From an uncultured Draconibacterium sp. (GTDB taxonomy: Bacteria; Bacteroidota; Bacteroidia; Bacteroidales; Prolixibacteraceae): a DNA stretch of 64,000 bases. The notes beneath the pieces were generated by a model. It was given only the letters and a program-made list of their open reading frames with translations. It did no database searches and was not told the origin of the DNA. Below are positions 43,190 through 52,795 of the stretch, in pieces (position 1 is the stretch's first letter; each line of letters begins with the position of its first letter). The translations under genes and the position numbers were made by a program. The DNA lies in assembly GCF_963675065.1 (NCBI RefSeq), contig NZ_OY775905.1, forward strand, positions 1,004,501 to 1,068,500. Reading direction: 5' to 3'.

Positions 43190-44644
43190 TTATAATTTCC
43201 TGATGGTAAATATTTCGTTTCGGTCGAATTCGCTCCAGTAACGGATGGCCAGTTTTTCAATATACCGCCAGTATTCGTCGGTTAGCCCTCCGTATGTGTT
43301 AACGCCGTATTCAATTTCCTTCTGCATTTGCTCAGCGATTTCCTGCTTCACCGCAATTTTTATTTTTTGCTTATTGAATGATGCCGTAATTGTTGGTACT
43401 TCTAAAACAGTATCGGAAACCGAAATTAGCCCCTGCCCGATAGTAGCACCGGTACCTATTTGAATTCCATCGTTAAAACAACTTAGCGGCGGATGGCTAC
43501 CTGCAAATGTGGTGATGGTAAGGTTGTTCACACCTACATTAAAATACTCCATGGCACGGATACCCATTTTTGCACCGATAATAGAATAAATGCCGGTATG
43601 CCCGTGGATTTCGTTGGTCATACTTATGGCTTTCCATTCAATCAATCCGTAATTCTCAATGGTCGATTCCAGTATTTTTGCATAGTCAGGTTTATACAAA
43701 TCAGCAATTATAGGAAAGCTGTTAAACACCCGGTTTGTTGTTTGTATTCCTGACTCCAATATAGCAGAAATGGCCTTATTAACCACTTCATCGGGCAGCT
43801 CATTCTGTACAGATACATAACTTACTTCTCCTTCCGTCTTTTCGGTTTGAAATAGGATCGGCACTGTTAAATAAAGCGCCACCAGATCGTCCCAAAGTTG
43901 CAGGTGCTCCGCTTTCATTCGCGATACAATCTCCGGATGTTGGTGCACCCAGGCAATCTGTTTGGCATACTTCGAGTTGGTACTTTTAATGGTCTCCACG
44001 TAGGCCTCATCAATATTGTAACGATCGGAATTATTGCCAACCACTTCCAAAGGAATGTTTTTTTGTTTTAAATATGTATAACTCTCCGGCGAAACCGATT
44101 CATTAAAATCGGTATCGACATACGGATTATTATACCACACAATTCGCTCGATGTTGTCTACATATTCCGGATGTTGCTCCACCAATTCGGCATAGGTTTT
44201 TAATGATCCTAAGGCCACCAGAGTAATTTTTTCGGGATAGTCTTTAAACACCAATGAAATCAATTCTCCCGAACTGACTTTGGGAGAAGCAGACTGCGAA
44301 TTTTCGTTTGCTGCCCACTTAATTTTTTGTGTATACGCAGCCCAGAGTGGTAGCTCTTTATCCAGCTTTTTATCCAATCCTAGCGGAATTCCCTCGTGAT
44401 GAAAAGCCGCCAGCAAATTATTTACCTTAACAAAAATTGAATCGGGCGCTAATGTTCCTTGTGAGCAGGTGATAGCCAAAACCCGGGTATCATTTTGCGC
44501 TAGAAACATTGAAATAGCCCGCATATCGTCAATCGCACCATCGGTATCAATAATTACGTGGTATTTGGGTTTGCCGGAATGCGCCGACACAAAGGCATTA
44601 AAAACAAGGCTTACCAACAACAGTGCTAAAATCTTTTTAAACAT
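43190..44644 (-). CDS. Exported nucleoside hydrolase fused to an FmdE-like domain
   Basis: 484 residues from the ATG at 44644, whose first residues form a signal peptide (MFKKILALLLVSLVFNAF). The N-terminal part (about 30-280) has VIIDTDGAIDDMRAISMFL, the Asp-rich Ca2+ site of inosine-uridine nucleoside hydrolases, and LVALGSLKTYAELV. The C-terminal part (about 330-460) has HGHTGIYSIIGAKMGIRAM and SCFNDGIQIGTGATIGQG, resembling FmdE. The metal-binding Cys residues of typical FmdE (HGHxCPG and the later TGCT) appear to be replaced by Gly and Ala here. An unusual exported fusion. Confidence 0.8.
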   Translation of the reverse strand: MFKKILALLLVSLVFNAFVSAHSGKPKYHVIIDTDGAIDDMRAISMFLAQNDTRVLAITCSQGTLAPDSIFVKVNNLLAAFHHEGIPLGLDKKLDKELPLWAAYTQKIKWAANENSQSASPKVSSGELISLVFKDYPEKITLVALGSLKTYAELVEQHPEYVDNIERIVWYNNPYVDTDFNESVSPESYTYLKQKNIPLEVVGNNSDRYNIDEAYVETIKSTNSKYAKQIAWVHQHPEIVSRMKAEHLQLWDDLVALYLTVPILFQTEKTEGEVSYVSVQNELPDEVVNKAISAILESGIQTTNRVFNSFPIIADLYKPDYAKILESTIENYGLIEWKAISMTNEIHGHTGIYSIIGAKMGIRAMEYFNVGVNNLTITTFAGSHPPLSCFNDGIQIGTGATIGQGLISVSDTVLEVPTITASFNKQKIKIAVKQEIAEQMQKEIEYGVNTYGGLTDEYWRYIEKLAIRYWSEFDRNEIFTIRKL

Positions 44645-44773
44645 GGGCGAACGGTTAATTTGATTGGCTAAAGTATTTATTATTTTAAACATTATCTACT
44701 TCAGAAAACTCAGATTTAAAAAATCTCCATTTGCTTTAAAATCGAGCCGAAAAACTCATATTCTGTAAAAAAC

Positions 44774-44801
44774 AAAGCCGGTAATTTATCTTACCGGCTT
44801 T
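44774..44801 (-). terminator. Rho-independent terminator of the S4/C1 peptidase operon
   Basis: The stem AAAGCCGGTAA / TTACCGGCTTT is followed on the minus strand by GTTTTTT, 7 bp after the S4 gene stop. Confidence 0.8.
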
Positions 44802-44807
44802 ATCAGT

Positions 44808-45014
44808 TTATACTATTTTAATGGTTTCTCCCATAATCTCGAGCACATCGCCTTTCACCAGCTTGGCTCTTTTCCTGAACTCGGGCTCGCCGTTGCGAAC
44901 CACTTCGCCATCCTCAACGATAATTTTTGCGTGGCCACCCGTTTGTGCAATTCGTAAAAGCTTTAACAGTTTTACCAGTTCAATATATTCGCTGCTCAGC
45001 TGAAACTCGCGCAT
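44808..45014 (-). CDS. S4 domain RNA-binding protein (YbcJ-like)
   Basis: 68 residues, the full length of stand-alone S4 proteins. LLRIAQTGGHAKIIVEDGEVVRNGE is the S4 helix-loop-strand core that binds structured RNA. Its ATG overlaps the stop of the upstream C1 peptidase gene in TAATG, so translation is probably coupled. Role in ribosome or tRNA metabolism is inferred. Confidence 0.9.
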   Translation of the reverse strand: MREFQLSSEYIELVKLLKLLRIAQTGGHAKIIVEDGEVVRNGEPEFRKRAKLVKGDVLEIMGETIKIV

Positions 45015-46093
45015 TATATTCCAAGTTTTGATTTTACAGCCTTAGGAATGGCATCTTTGTGTACCATAATTCCAATGGTTTTTAGGCGTACGTAATCTTC
45101 AGTCAGGTGCAGGTAACCTCCGTAAACGTTACTTTCTGCACCCCACGAGTTTTTGGTGTAGAAGCAATCTTTTCCCTCGGCATCTTTCGACAATCCAACC
45201 AGGTGCATCAGGTGGTCGTCGGTTGTTGTGCGGTCGTAAAACGTTTTCTGGCGTTCTTCCTGATCCACTTTTCCCTGCAGTTTTTCAGGCACATCCGCTT
45301 TACCCTTTTTATGCACAAACGTTTCCTCGCTGGTATCGCCGTCCCAGGCAATACTAAAACCGTTGTTCAGCGCATAGTACATTACATCCAATAAATCATC
45401 CAACGGCAGATTATAGTACGATGCATGCGCCCAGTTATCGGGTACCTCAACAACACATTGCTTCCAAAACGGGTGATGACTGAACGAGGTAAGCTCCACA
45501 TAATCATCCGGATTTATTTCAAATTTATCCCGAAGCTCTGCGGCCGAGTATTTATTGCCTTCCAGCTCCACTTTTCCAGGCAGCTTGCCTAATTCGCTTT
45601 TTAACGCCGACTTAAATCCTTTCAAATCGGAAACATCAACTTTGCCTCTTTTCTCCTTGTTAATTTTATCCGTTTCATCACGAAGCTCTTTAACCAACGC
45701 CGAGTGGTTGTATTTTCCATCCTTCTTGATTCCTGGAAACTCATCGTATAACATCAGCCCCTGGTCGGCCACAACTTTTAATACATCGTGCGACAAACTT
45801 CCTTCTCCGAAATTGTTCTTACCATGATAAAGCAGGTACTGAAACGCCTTGTTTTTATAATTGTAATACACAAAAAACATTTCCGACAAATTGGTTTCGG
45901 GAAATCCTTGGCGCATAATTTCCGATTCTAAAAAACTGGTGGTAGCAAAACTCCAGCAGGTTCCGGTACGACCCTGGCTGATAACCGGTGTATGCTCCAC
46001 CTCTTTAACAATAGTAAAATCTTCTTTCTCTCCCTCCGCATAAACAACTGATACCATCAGTAGTAACGCAGCTAACATTGACAATAATTTCAT
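45014..46093 (-). CDS. Exported C1-type cysteine peptidase (bleomycin hydrolase-like)
   Basis: 359 residues. A signal peptide ends near ...VSVVYA. The Cys-His-Asn triad is visible: QGRTGTCWSFATTSF with Cys46, DDHLMHLVG with His, and YTKNSWG with Asn. It is closest to C1B aminopeptidases of the bleomycin hydrolase type, though exported. It is the middle gene of an MmcQ-peptidase-S4 operon. Confidence 0.9.
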   Translation of the reverse strand: MKLLSMLAALLLMVSVVYAEGEKEDFTIVKEVEHTPVISQGRTGTCWSFATTSFLESEIMRQGFPETNLSEMFFVYYNYKNKAFQYLLYHGKNNFGEGSLSHDVLKVVADQGLMLYDEFPGIKKDGKYNHSALVKELRDETDKINKEKRGKVDVSDLKGFKSALKSELGKLPGKVELEGNKYSAAELRDKFEINPDDYVELTSFSHHPFWKQCVVEVPDNWAHASYYNLPLDDLLDVMYYALNNGFSIAWDGDTSEETFVHKKGKADVPEKLQGKVDQEERQKTFYDRTTTDDHLMHLVGLSKDAEGKDCFYTKNSWGAESNVYGGYLHLTEDYVRLKTIGIMVHKDAIPKAVKSKLGI

Positions 46094-46100
46094 AATAGTG

Positions 46101-46451
46101 CTATAAGTTTTTTAATTCTTCTTTTAACTTTTTGGTCAGGCTTGCAACGATCAGATCATACGATTCATCGATCATTTGGGCCATCAGTTTCGACGGAACC
46201 GTTCCGTTTAACTCAATGGTATTCCACATTTGCTTGTGCAAATGATAACCTTCGTAAATGGCCGGAAACTGTGCCCTTAGCTCAATATTTTTATCCGGAT
46301 CGTTTTTTAAGCTCACCCGTTGATTATCGAGGCCCAGCAAACAAAACATTTTATTCATCACCTTAAAAACCAAAGTGGTTTCATTAAAAGGAAAACTTTC
46401 AGTAACGCCCTTTTTCTGAATGCAATACTCGCGGATCTCTTCAATATTCAT
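46101..46451 (-). CDS. MmcQ/YjbR family DNA-binding-like protein
   Basis: 116 residues from the ATG at 46451; 32 upstream codons lack similarity and fall in a repeat-flanked region. MNIEEIREYCIQKKGVTESFPF and VFKVMNKMFCLLGL are the CyaY/YjbR-like fold. Function not established. It ends 7 bp before the C1 peptidase gene, so the three genes probably form one operon. Confidence 0.85.
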   Translation of the reverse strand: MNIEEIREYCIQKKGVTESFPFNETTLVFKVMNKMFCLLGLDNQRVSLKNDPDKNIELRAQFPAIYEGYHLHKQMWNTIELNGTVPSKLMAQMIDESYDLIVASLTKKLKEELKNL

Positions 46452-46551
46452 TATATCTTCTTTGGAAAGTCTAAAAATACTAGAATCGGGAAGAAATAAA
46501 AATGATGTGGTGGTTAAAAATGAAAAAAGGGCGTAACAATAACTCACAGGA

Positions 46552-46620
46552 TCACCCCTCTTCTATTCTCCCCTTGAGGGGAGATGTCGCTCCCGGGCAT
46601 CGGGAGAGACAGTGGGGTGA
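46552..46620. repeat. Dispersed palindromic repeat, TCACCCC...GGGGTGA (copy 1)
   Basis: The outer arms TCACCCC / GGGGTGA enclose CTCCCCTTGAGGGGAG and GAGACAGTGGGGTG. A second copy lies at 54876-54936 with nearly the same sequence. Confidence 0.75.
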
Positions 46621-46639
46621 ATCGCCTCCAAAAGTAAAA

Positions 46640-47002
46640 TTACATCGTTGGATAAAAAGCATCTTTAAAATGCTCCAACTCGTGCCCCTGCTGAAAGAAA
46701 ATTACGGTGATCACATCAAAACGGGTGTCCAGTTCGCTCTCGTGTTCAATAATGTAGGCATCGGCCGCTTCAACAATTCGTTTTATTTTGGAGTTGGTTA
46801 CTGCTTCCGATGGATGCTCGTAACGCAATCCCGACCGGGCTTTCACTTCAACAATGACCAGCTCATCGCCATCCTGCGCAACAATATCCAATTCCAAATG
46901 TCCATGATACCAGTTGGTGGCTTTAATCTCGTATCCCAGCTTTCGGAGATAATCCTGTGCAAGTCCCTCGCCCAAATCACCCAATTCGCGTGTTGATACC
47001 AT
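46640..47002 (-). CDS. YraN family protein (UPF0102)
   Basis: 120 residues. LGDLGEGLAQDYLRKLGYEI and GHLELDIVAQDGDELVIVEVKAR carry the nuclease-like (PD-D/E-x-K) motif E-x-D...EVK of the YraN family. A role in DNA uptake or repair is suggested for the family, not proven. Confidence 0.92.
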   Translation of the reverse strand: MVSTRELGDLGEGLAQDYLRKLGYEIKATNWYHGHLELDIVAQDGDELVIVEVKARSGLRYEHPSEAVTNSKIKRIVEAADAYIIEHESELDTRFDVITVIFFQQGHELEHFKDAFYPTM

Positions 47003-47091
47003 GTTTTTAGTGTTTAAAGTTGTTAGCTACAAGTCTCAAGTTCTGATTATACAAAATCTCCGTGTTCAATTTTCTTTCAATCTGGATTAAT

Positions 47092-47997
47092 CTATACCAA
47101 TCTCAACCTCGTTCCGCTTTCAGTAACTTCCAGTTCCCAATCCCGGCCAAAAGCAAGTGCCAGGTTCTTTTTATCGTGTCCTCCCGGAAATCCGTAACAA
47201 ACGGGGTAGTCAAAATCTTTTACCGCTTCTGCAAAAATCTCATGAACCGTTTGTCCAAAAGGCGATTCATTATCTTTCATGTCGGTAAAATCACCCAAGA
47301 TCAGTCCGGCCAGATTATCCAGTTTCCCGCTTAATTTCAGTTGATGAACCATACGGTCGGTGTGATACAAAAACTCGTCAATATCTTCCAGAAAAAGAAT
47401 TTTACCCGGTGTGTCGATATCATATTTTGTGCCGTGCAAACTGTTTACAATCGACAAGTTTCCACCAAGCAATTGCCCGGAAGCTGCACCCGGACGATCA
47501 AATTCAGTTGCATCAATATTGTAACTGATCCCCTCTCCTTTTAACAGTTTCATCATTGAAGTCAAATCCTCACGAGGTTTACCATTGTCATCAAAAAAGT
47601 AACGAGGCATCACTCCGTGAATGGTGGGAACTTCAAGATTATGTAATTGCGAGTGTAAAATGGTAATGTCGCTAAAACCCACCAGCCACTTTGGCTTTTC
47701 GAGAAATTGAGTAAAATCGAGCCGTTCGATAATACGCACCGTTCCGTAACCGCCACGCGAGCAAATAATCGCATCGCAATCAGGATCGTCAAGCGCTTCC
47801 TGCACATCGGCAGCACGTTGTTCATCGGTGCCGGCAAACTGGAAATGTCGGGCGAAAACGTGTTTACCAAGTTTTACAGTATACCCTTGTTCTTCCAGCC
47901 AGTTAACAGCGGGCATTACATGTTTTTCATCAATTTTCCCGGCCGGAGAAACAATTCGGATTATTGAGCCGGGTTGTATGGGTTGTAGTGTAATCAT
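47092..47997 (-). CDS. ldcA: LD-carboxypeptidase (S66 family)
   Basis: 301 residues. ICSRGGYGTVRIIERLD and the nucleophile motif LVGFSDITILH with Ser109 match S66 peptidases; the downstream Glu-His pair is present in the C-terminal half. These enzymes trim the terminal D-amino acid from tetrapeptides in cell-wall recycling. No signal peptide is present, so it acts in the cytosol. It is separated by 90-100 bp from YraN and from the HAD gene, all on the same strand. Confidence 0.9.
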   Translation of the reverse strand: MITLQPIQPGSIIRIVSPAGKIDEKHVMPAVNWLEEQGYTVKLGKHVFARHFQFAGTDEQRAADVQEALDDPDCDAIICSRGGYGTVRIIERLDFTQFLEKPKWLVGFSDITILHSQLHNLEVPTIHGVMPRYFFDDNGKPREDLTSMMKLLKGEGISYNIDATEFDRPGAASGQLLGGNLSIVNSLHGTKYDIDTPGKILFLEDIDEFLYHTDRMVHQLKLSGKLDNLAGLILGDFTDMKDNESPFGQTVHEIFAEAVKDFDYPVCYGFPGGHDKKNLALAFGRDWELEVTESGTRLRLV

Positions 47998-48098
47998 ATT
48001 TTCTGTTCGAAGTTTGAAGACCGAAGCCGGAAGTCTACCTAAACAGCTCTCAGCTTAAACTTAATTCGTAAAAATACAAAGTAAATGAGAAACCGACA

Positions 48099-48752
48099 CT
48101 AAGCAGTTAAAATCTCAAACAATTCTTCAACATCCTCAGCAAAATAATCAGGATTGGCAGCACGCAGATCTTTTTCTTTTCCAAAACCGTAGCCCACTGC
48201 GATGGTAGAAATTTCGTTTTCGTTACCGCCTTCAATATCATAAACCGTATCGCCAACCATTACAATTTCTTTCGATGGAACCAGTTGTTGCATAGTTAAA
48301 ACATCTGCAATAATTTTATCTTTCGTGGCCTTTTTTGCATGATAATCGGCTCCTTTTAGCTGAATTATGTAGCGGTCCATTTCAAAATGCTCGATAATTT
48401 TGTTGGCATACTTTTCCAGTTTTGCAGTAGCCACATACATTCTTTTTCCCTGCGCATCCAACTCGGCCAGCAATTCCATAATTCCATCGTACGGATCGTT
48501 TTGGTGCCAGCCATGTTCGCCGTAATATTCGCGGAAATAATCAACGGCCAGTTTTGTGTCGCGTTCGTTCATTCCAAACTGCGTGCTAAAACCCCACTGC
48601 AGCGGAGGACCGATAAATGTATCCAGAATATTTTCGTGGTAACCGTCAACCTGCATTTGTCCCAACGCATATTTAAGCGAGTTTTTTATGCCCAGCGTAT
48701 TGTCGGTGAGCGTACCGTCGAGATCGAATATAATGTGTGAAAATTGTGCCAT
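48099..48752 (-). CDS. HAD hydrolase (phosphoglycolate phosphatase-like)
   Basis: 217 residues from the ATG at 48752. The nucleophile motif IIFDLDGTLTDNTLGI, a YVATAKLEKY stretch of motif II and MVGDTVYDIEGGNENEI of motif IV are all present. The length and the cap domain fit subgroup I phosphatases such as phosphoglycolate phosphatase. Substrate not assigned. Confidence 0.9.
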   Translation of the reverse strand: MAQFSHIIFDLDGTLTDNTLGIKNSLKYALGQMQVDGYHENILDTFIGPPLQWGFSTQFGMNERDTKLAVDYFREYYGEHGWHQNDPYDGIMELLAELDAQGKRMYVATAKLEKYANKIIEHFEMDRYIIQLKGADYHAKKATKDKIIADVLTMQQLVPSKEIVMVGDTVYDIEGGNENEISTIAVGYGFGKEKDLRAANPDYFAEDVEELFEILTA

Positions 48753-48853
48753 TCGATTAAAATTTTTGCGAAGGTAAGGCAATAAAATAAATCGAACGAG
48801 CAGAACGGTACACTTTTTGAATTTGACATAACAAACGTTCTAACACTTCAGCC

Positions 48854-50425
48854 ATGAAACAATTTTACTATATCGCATTACTTATCATTTTTCAGCTTTT
48901 AATCGTTAATACCGATACTGCAAAAGCCGGTATATTTAACCGTAAAGTAAATTCCATAAAATTGGTTGTAGATGAGAACCAGTTGATACTTCCGGGCGAA
49001 TCGTTTGAAATTGGGGTTGTTTCCTATCATAAAAATGGTAAAATCAGAAAAACCATAGGTATGAACAGCGGCTCTGTTTTGTGGTGGCGCTATCAAGCAG
49101 AGATTATTGGTGGAACTTTTTCGAGAGGTAAGATTACAGTAAACTCAAAACTTTACCCCGCAAAAGGAAAATACATCAGCGTGAAAATATGGCCACGCAA
49201 ACACAAAGAACTTTCTCAAACACTTTTGATACCCTTAAATTATGAAACTGAACTTTCTTTTAGCCCGTTATCCAATTTCGACAAAGCTCCGGGATGTTAT
49301 TTTAAAGCAGAGTTAACAGTCACTTATAACAACGGAATAAGCCGAAAAATTACTAATTTCCGCAACAGCTACTTTACCAATAATTATCGTATTTCTTCTC
49401 AAGGAATTTCACTAACTAAAAACCTTTTCGTTATTGAAAGCGATTTCAGAAATATTACCAATCACCAGGTAACTGTTTCTGTTCAGTCGAAAAATAATCC
49501 GCTGGTATTTACCGATTTCCCAATTGAATTAGACTACAAGCATCTGTACAATCTTGAATTATGGGGCCAATCCGGTCGCTCAGGATTTAATGGTACAGAT
49601 GGGAAAGACGGATTTTTTGGAGAAAATGGCACTTATGGATATCCAGGTGGCAATGGAGAACCGGGTTACAACGGCCCCGATATTGGTGTGTGGACAGATC
49701 TTTATTTCGACTCGACACTGAGCTGCCAGTTATTATATGTATATGCCGAAAATTTTGAAACCGGCGAAGAATTTTATTACCTCATCAATCCGGATGGAGG
49801 AAAATTAAAAGTGAGTTCAGAAGGTGGCTCAGGAGGTAGGGGTGGTGATGGTGGCGACGGCGGAGATGGCGGCCGTGGCAGAGACGGAGAAATCTGGTAT
49901 GAAGCCGTTACCAAAACCAGAATTGTAAAAAAACCTTTTACTACCACGCAATCTAAAACAGTTACAAAACAAAGAACTAACGAGGACGGGGAAACAGAAG
50001 AATATGAAGAAACGGTTGTGGAAACGGTTATCGTCTATCGCGATGTTGAAGAAACATATACTGAAACGATTAAACATCAGGAACCCGGACAGAGAGGTGG
50101 TTGTGGAGGCGATGGCGGCCCAGGTGGAAGTGCCGGTCCAGGCGGCTGGGGCGGCAACATTTTCCTGTACTTTACAAACGATGCTAAATTGTTTACCGGA
50201 TGTATAATTCCAAGAAGTTTAGGAGGAAGCGGCGGCTCTCATGGCTATGGTGGTAATGGAGGTAATGGAGGCATGGGCGGAAATGGAAGCCCAAATGGGC
50301 CGAAAGGTTCAAGTGGTTACGATGCTCCGCGAATGTTGGGATGGGCTGAGGACGGAGCAAGAGGCGAAATAATTATTGGAACTACCGAGGAGTTTTTATT
50401 TTACGAACCAGTGGCAATAAAATAA
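48854..50425 (+). CDS. Exported glycine-rich, collagen-like protein
   Basis: 523 residues. A signal peptide (MKQFYYIALLIIFQLLI) opens the protein. Residues about 30-235 are an ordinary beta-rich domain. Glycine-rich tracts follow near 238-275 (GQSGRSGFNGTDGKDG), 318-345 (GGSGGRGGDGG), 413-435 and 460-505. Between them a charged block has Thr/Lys/Glu repeats (VTKTRIVKKPF, EETVVETVIVYRDVEETY). Gly-x-y periodicity is clear in parts but not throughout. It stands alone between the HAD gene and metG. Function unknown; surface or matrix role is inferred. Confidence 0.7.
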   Translation: MKQFYYIALLIIFQLLIVNTDTAKAGIFNRKVNSIKLVVDENQLILPGESFEIGVVSYHKNGKIRKTIGMNSGSVLWWRYQAEIIGGTFSRGKITVNSKLYPAKGKYISVKIWPRKHKELSQTLLIPLNYETELSFSPLSNFDKAPGCYFKAELTVTYNNGISRKITNFRNSYFTNNYRISSQGISLTKNLFVIESDFRNITNHQVTVSVQSKNNPLVFTDFPIELDYKHLYNLELWGQSGRSGFNGTDGKDGFFGENGTYGYPGGNGEPGYNGPDIGVWTDLYFDSTLSCQLLYVYAENFETGEEFYYLINPDGGKLKVSSEGGSGGRGGDGGDGGDGGRGRDGEIWYEAVTKTRIVKKPFTTTQSKTVTKQRTNEDGETEEYEETVVETVIVYRDVEETYTETIKHQEPGQRGGCGGDGGPGGSAGPGGWGGNIFLYFTNDAKLFTGCIIPRSLGGSGGSHGYGGNGGNGGMGGNGSPNGPKGSSGYDAPRMLGWAEDGARGEIIIGTTEEFLFYEPVAIK

Positions 50426-50522
50426 GCACCAAAATATACTGAAAATACCTCACAAATAAGGTTATAAATTACTGATTATAAAACAATAAATTCACAATAA
50501 GGATGAGCGTAAGTTAATTGCT

Positions 50523-50550
50523 GTTTGAAATTTCTTTTTCACTATCTTTG
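50523..50550 (+). promoter_or_regulatory. Promoter of metG
   Basis: TTTG (-33) at 50524-50527 and TATCTTTG (-7) at 50543-50550 with a 15-bp spacer match the Bacteroidota sigma-A pattern, 43 bp before the ATG. Confidence 0.6.
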
Positions 50551-50592
50551 CAGCCCTAAATTTGATTTTCAAGAACGACAAAATATTTCGAA

Positions 50593-52626
50593 ATGAGTAA
50601 GTTCAAACGTACGCTAATAACAACAGCACTGCCTTATGCCAACGGCCCGATTCATATTGGTCACCTTGCCGGAGTTTATGTTCCTGCCGATATTTATGCA
50701 CGTTACCTTCGCCTGAAAAACGAGGATGTAATTATGATCGGTGGTTCTGACGAACACGGTGTGCCAATTACACTGAAGGCAAAAAACGAAGGCATTACAC
50801 CGCAGGATGTGGTTGACCGCTTTCACGGAATCATTAAGGATTCGTTTGAGAAATTTGGTATTTCGTTTGACGTTTACTCACGCACAAGTTCTCCGGTTCA
50901 TCACGAAACAGCATCTGAATTTTTTAAGAAATTGTACGACGAAGGTAAGTTCATTGAAAAAACATCGGAGCAATATTACGACGAAGCCAACAATCAGTTT
51001 TTGGCCGACCGCTACATTATTGGTACTTGCCCAAAATGTAGTTTCGAAAAAGCTTACGGCGACCAATGCGAAAGCTGCGGAACTTCGTTAAGCCCATCAG
51101 AGTTGATAAATCCAACATCAACCATTAGCGGAAACCAGCCGGTTTTAAAAGAAACCACACACTGGTACCTCCCGCTCGACCAATACGAACCATGGTTAAA
51201 AGAGTGGATTCTGGAAGGACACAAAGAATGGAAAACCAACGTTTACGGTCAGTGTAAATCATGGATCGACAGTGGCTTGATGCCACGCGCCGTAACCCGC
51301 GACCTCGACTGGGGTGTGCCTGTGCCGGTTGAAGGCGTTGAAGGCAAAGTGTTGTACGTTTGGTTTGATGCACCTATCGGTTATATTTCGGCAACAAAAG
51401 AATTGACTGAAGACTGGGAAACCTACTGGAAAGATCCGGAAACACGCATGTTGCATTTCATCGGAAAAGACAATATTGTTTTCCACTGTATTATTTTCCC
51501 AAGTATGTTGAAGGCAGAAGGAACCTTTAATCTTCCTGAAAACGTGCCGGCCAACGAATTCCTGAACCTGGAGAACGATAAAATTTCAACATCAAGAAAC
51601 TGGGCCGTTTGGTTGCACGAGTACCTGGAAGAATTCCCGGGAAAGGAGGATGTACTGAAATATGTACTGACCGCCAACGCGCCGGAAACAAAAGACAACG
51701 ATTTTACCTGGAAAGATTTCCAGAACCGCAATAACAACGAGTTGGTAGCCGTGCTCGGAAACTTTGTAAACCGCGCACTGGTGCTTACACAGAAATATTA
51801 CGACGGCGAAGTTCCTGCCCGTGGCGAGCTAAGCGATCACGACAAAAAAACGCTGGCCGAGATTGCAAAAATCAAAGGCGAAGTTGAAAAGAGTATCGAC
51901 AGTTTCCGTATTCGCGAGTCGTTGAAAAATGCAATGGATCTGGCGCGCCTGGGTAATAAATACCTGGCCGATGAAGAACCATGGAAAGTGGTAAAAACAG
52001 ATGCCGAGCGTGTAAAAACAGTTATGAATATCTGTTTGCAGATTACCGCCAACCTTACCATTTGTCTGGAGCCATTTTTGCCATTTAGCATGGATAAATT
52101 GCGTGGCTTCCTGAACTTTGAAAAAATGGATTGGGAAAAACTGGGCGAGACTGATTTGTTACCAAACGGCCACAAAGTTAATAAGCCGGAGTTGCTTTTC
52201 GAGAAAATTGAAGACAAAGTAATTGAAGCGCAGTTGCAAAAACTGGCCGACACAAAAAAAGCCAACGAAATGGCAGAGGCAAAAGCAGCACCAGCAAAAG
52301 AAAACATTGAGTTCGATGATTTTGCAAAAATGGATATTCGTGCCGGAACCGTAATCGAATGCGAAAAGGTGGCAAAAACCAAAAAGCTGCTGAAATTGAA
52401 AATCGATACCGGAATCGACCAGCGAACTGTTGTTTCGGGAATTGCCGAATACTACCAACCGGAAGAATTGATCGGAAAACAGGTTTCTATTTTGGTAAAC
52501 CTTGCACCGAAAAAACTCCGTGGTATCGAATCGCAGGGAATGATCCTTTGTGCCGAAAATGCTGATGGAACACGGTCAATCGTCTCGCCGGATAAGGAGG
52601 TTAAAAACGGATCGGAAATACGCTAA
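50593..52626 (+). CDS. metG: Methionyl-tRNA synthetase
   Basis: 677 residues. ALPYANGPIHIGHLAG carries the HIGH motif (21-24), CPKCSFEKAYGDQCESCG is a zinc knuckle, and KISTS (330-334) is the KMSKS equivalent. The anticodon-binding helical region follows, and a C-terminal Trbp111/EMAP-II-like tRNA-binding domain (FAKMDIRAGTVIECEKVAK) is fused. It charges tRNA-Met. Confidence 0.97.
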   Translation: MSKFKRTLITTALPYANGPIHIGHLAGVYVPADIYARYLRLKNEDVIMIGGSDEHGVPITLKAKNEGITPQDVVDRFHGIIKDSFEKFGISFDVYSRTSSPVHHETASEFFKKLYDEGKFIEKTSEQYYDEANNQFLADRYIIGTCPKCSFEKAYGDQCESCGTSLSPSELINPTSTISGNQPVLKETTHWYLPLDQYEPWLKEWILEGHKEWKTNVYGQCKSWIDSGLMPRAVTRDLDWGVPVPVEGVEGKVLYVWFDAPIGYISATKELTEDWETYWKDPETRMLHFIGKDNIVFHCIIFPSMLKAEGTFNLPENVPANEFLNLENDKISTSRNWAVWLHEYLEEFPGKEDVLKYVLTANAPETKDNDFTWKDFQNRNNNELVAVLGNFVNRALVLTQKYYDGEVPARGELSDHDKKTLAEIAKIKGEVEKSIDSFRIRESLKNAMDLARLGNKYLADEEPWKVVKTDAERVKTVMNICLQITANLTICLEPFLPFSMDKLRGFLNFEKMDWEKLGETDLLPNGHKVNKPELLFEKIEDKVIEAQLQKLADTKKANEMAEAKAAPAKENIEFDDFAKMDIRAGTVIECEKVAKTKKLLKLKIDTGIDQRTVVSGIAEYYQPEELIGKQVSILVNLAPKKLRGIESQGMILCAENADGTRSIVSPDKEVKNGSEIR

Positions 52627-52654
52627 ATTTCGGAATGCCTGTTCGTAGCGCATC

Positions 52655-52745
52655 CTCCTTTAAAAAAGGAGGTGGACCGCCGACTGGCGGTTCGGAGGAT
52701 TTTAGACAATCCCCCTTTTATTCCCCCTTCCCCAAGGGGGATTTG
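52655..52745. repeat. Cluster of dispersed hairpin repeats after metG
   Basis: CCTCCTTTAAAAAAGGAGG at 52655-52673, ACCGCC/GGCGGT at 52677-52692, and CCCCCTTCCCCAAGGGGG near 52723-52741. All belong to the kinds of hairpins scattered through this window. Confidence 0.6.
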
Positions 52746-52795
52746 CCAAAAGTAACATTGAAGTTAATAAGAAGATTCTGATAATAATTGATTAA

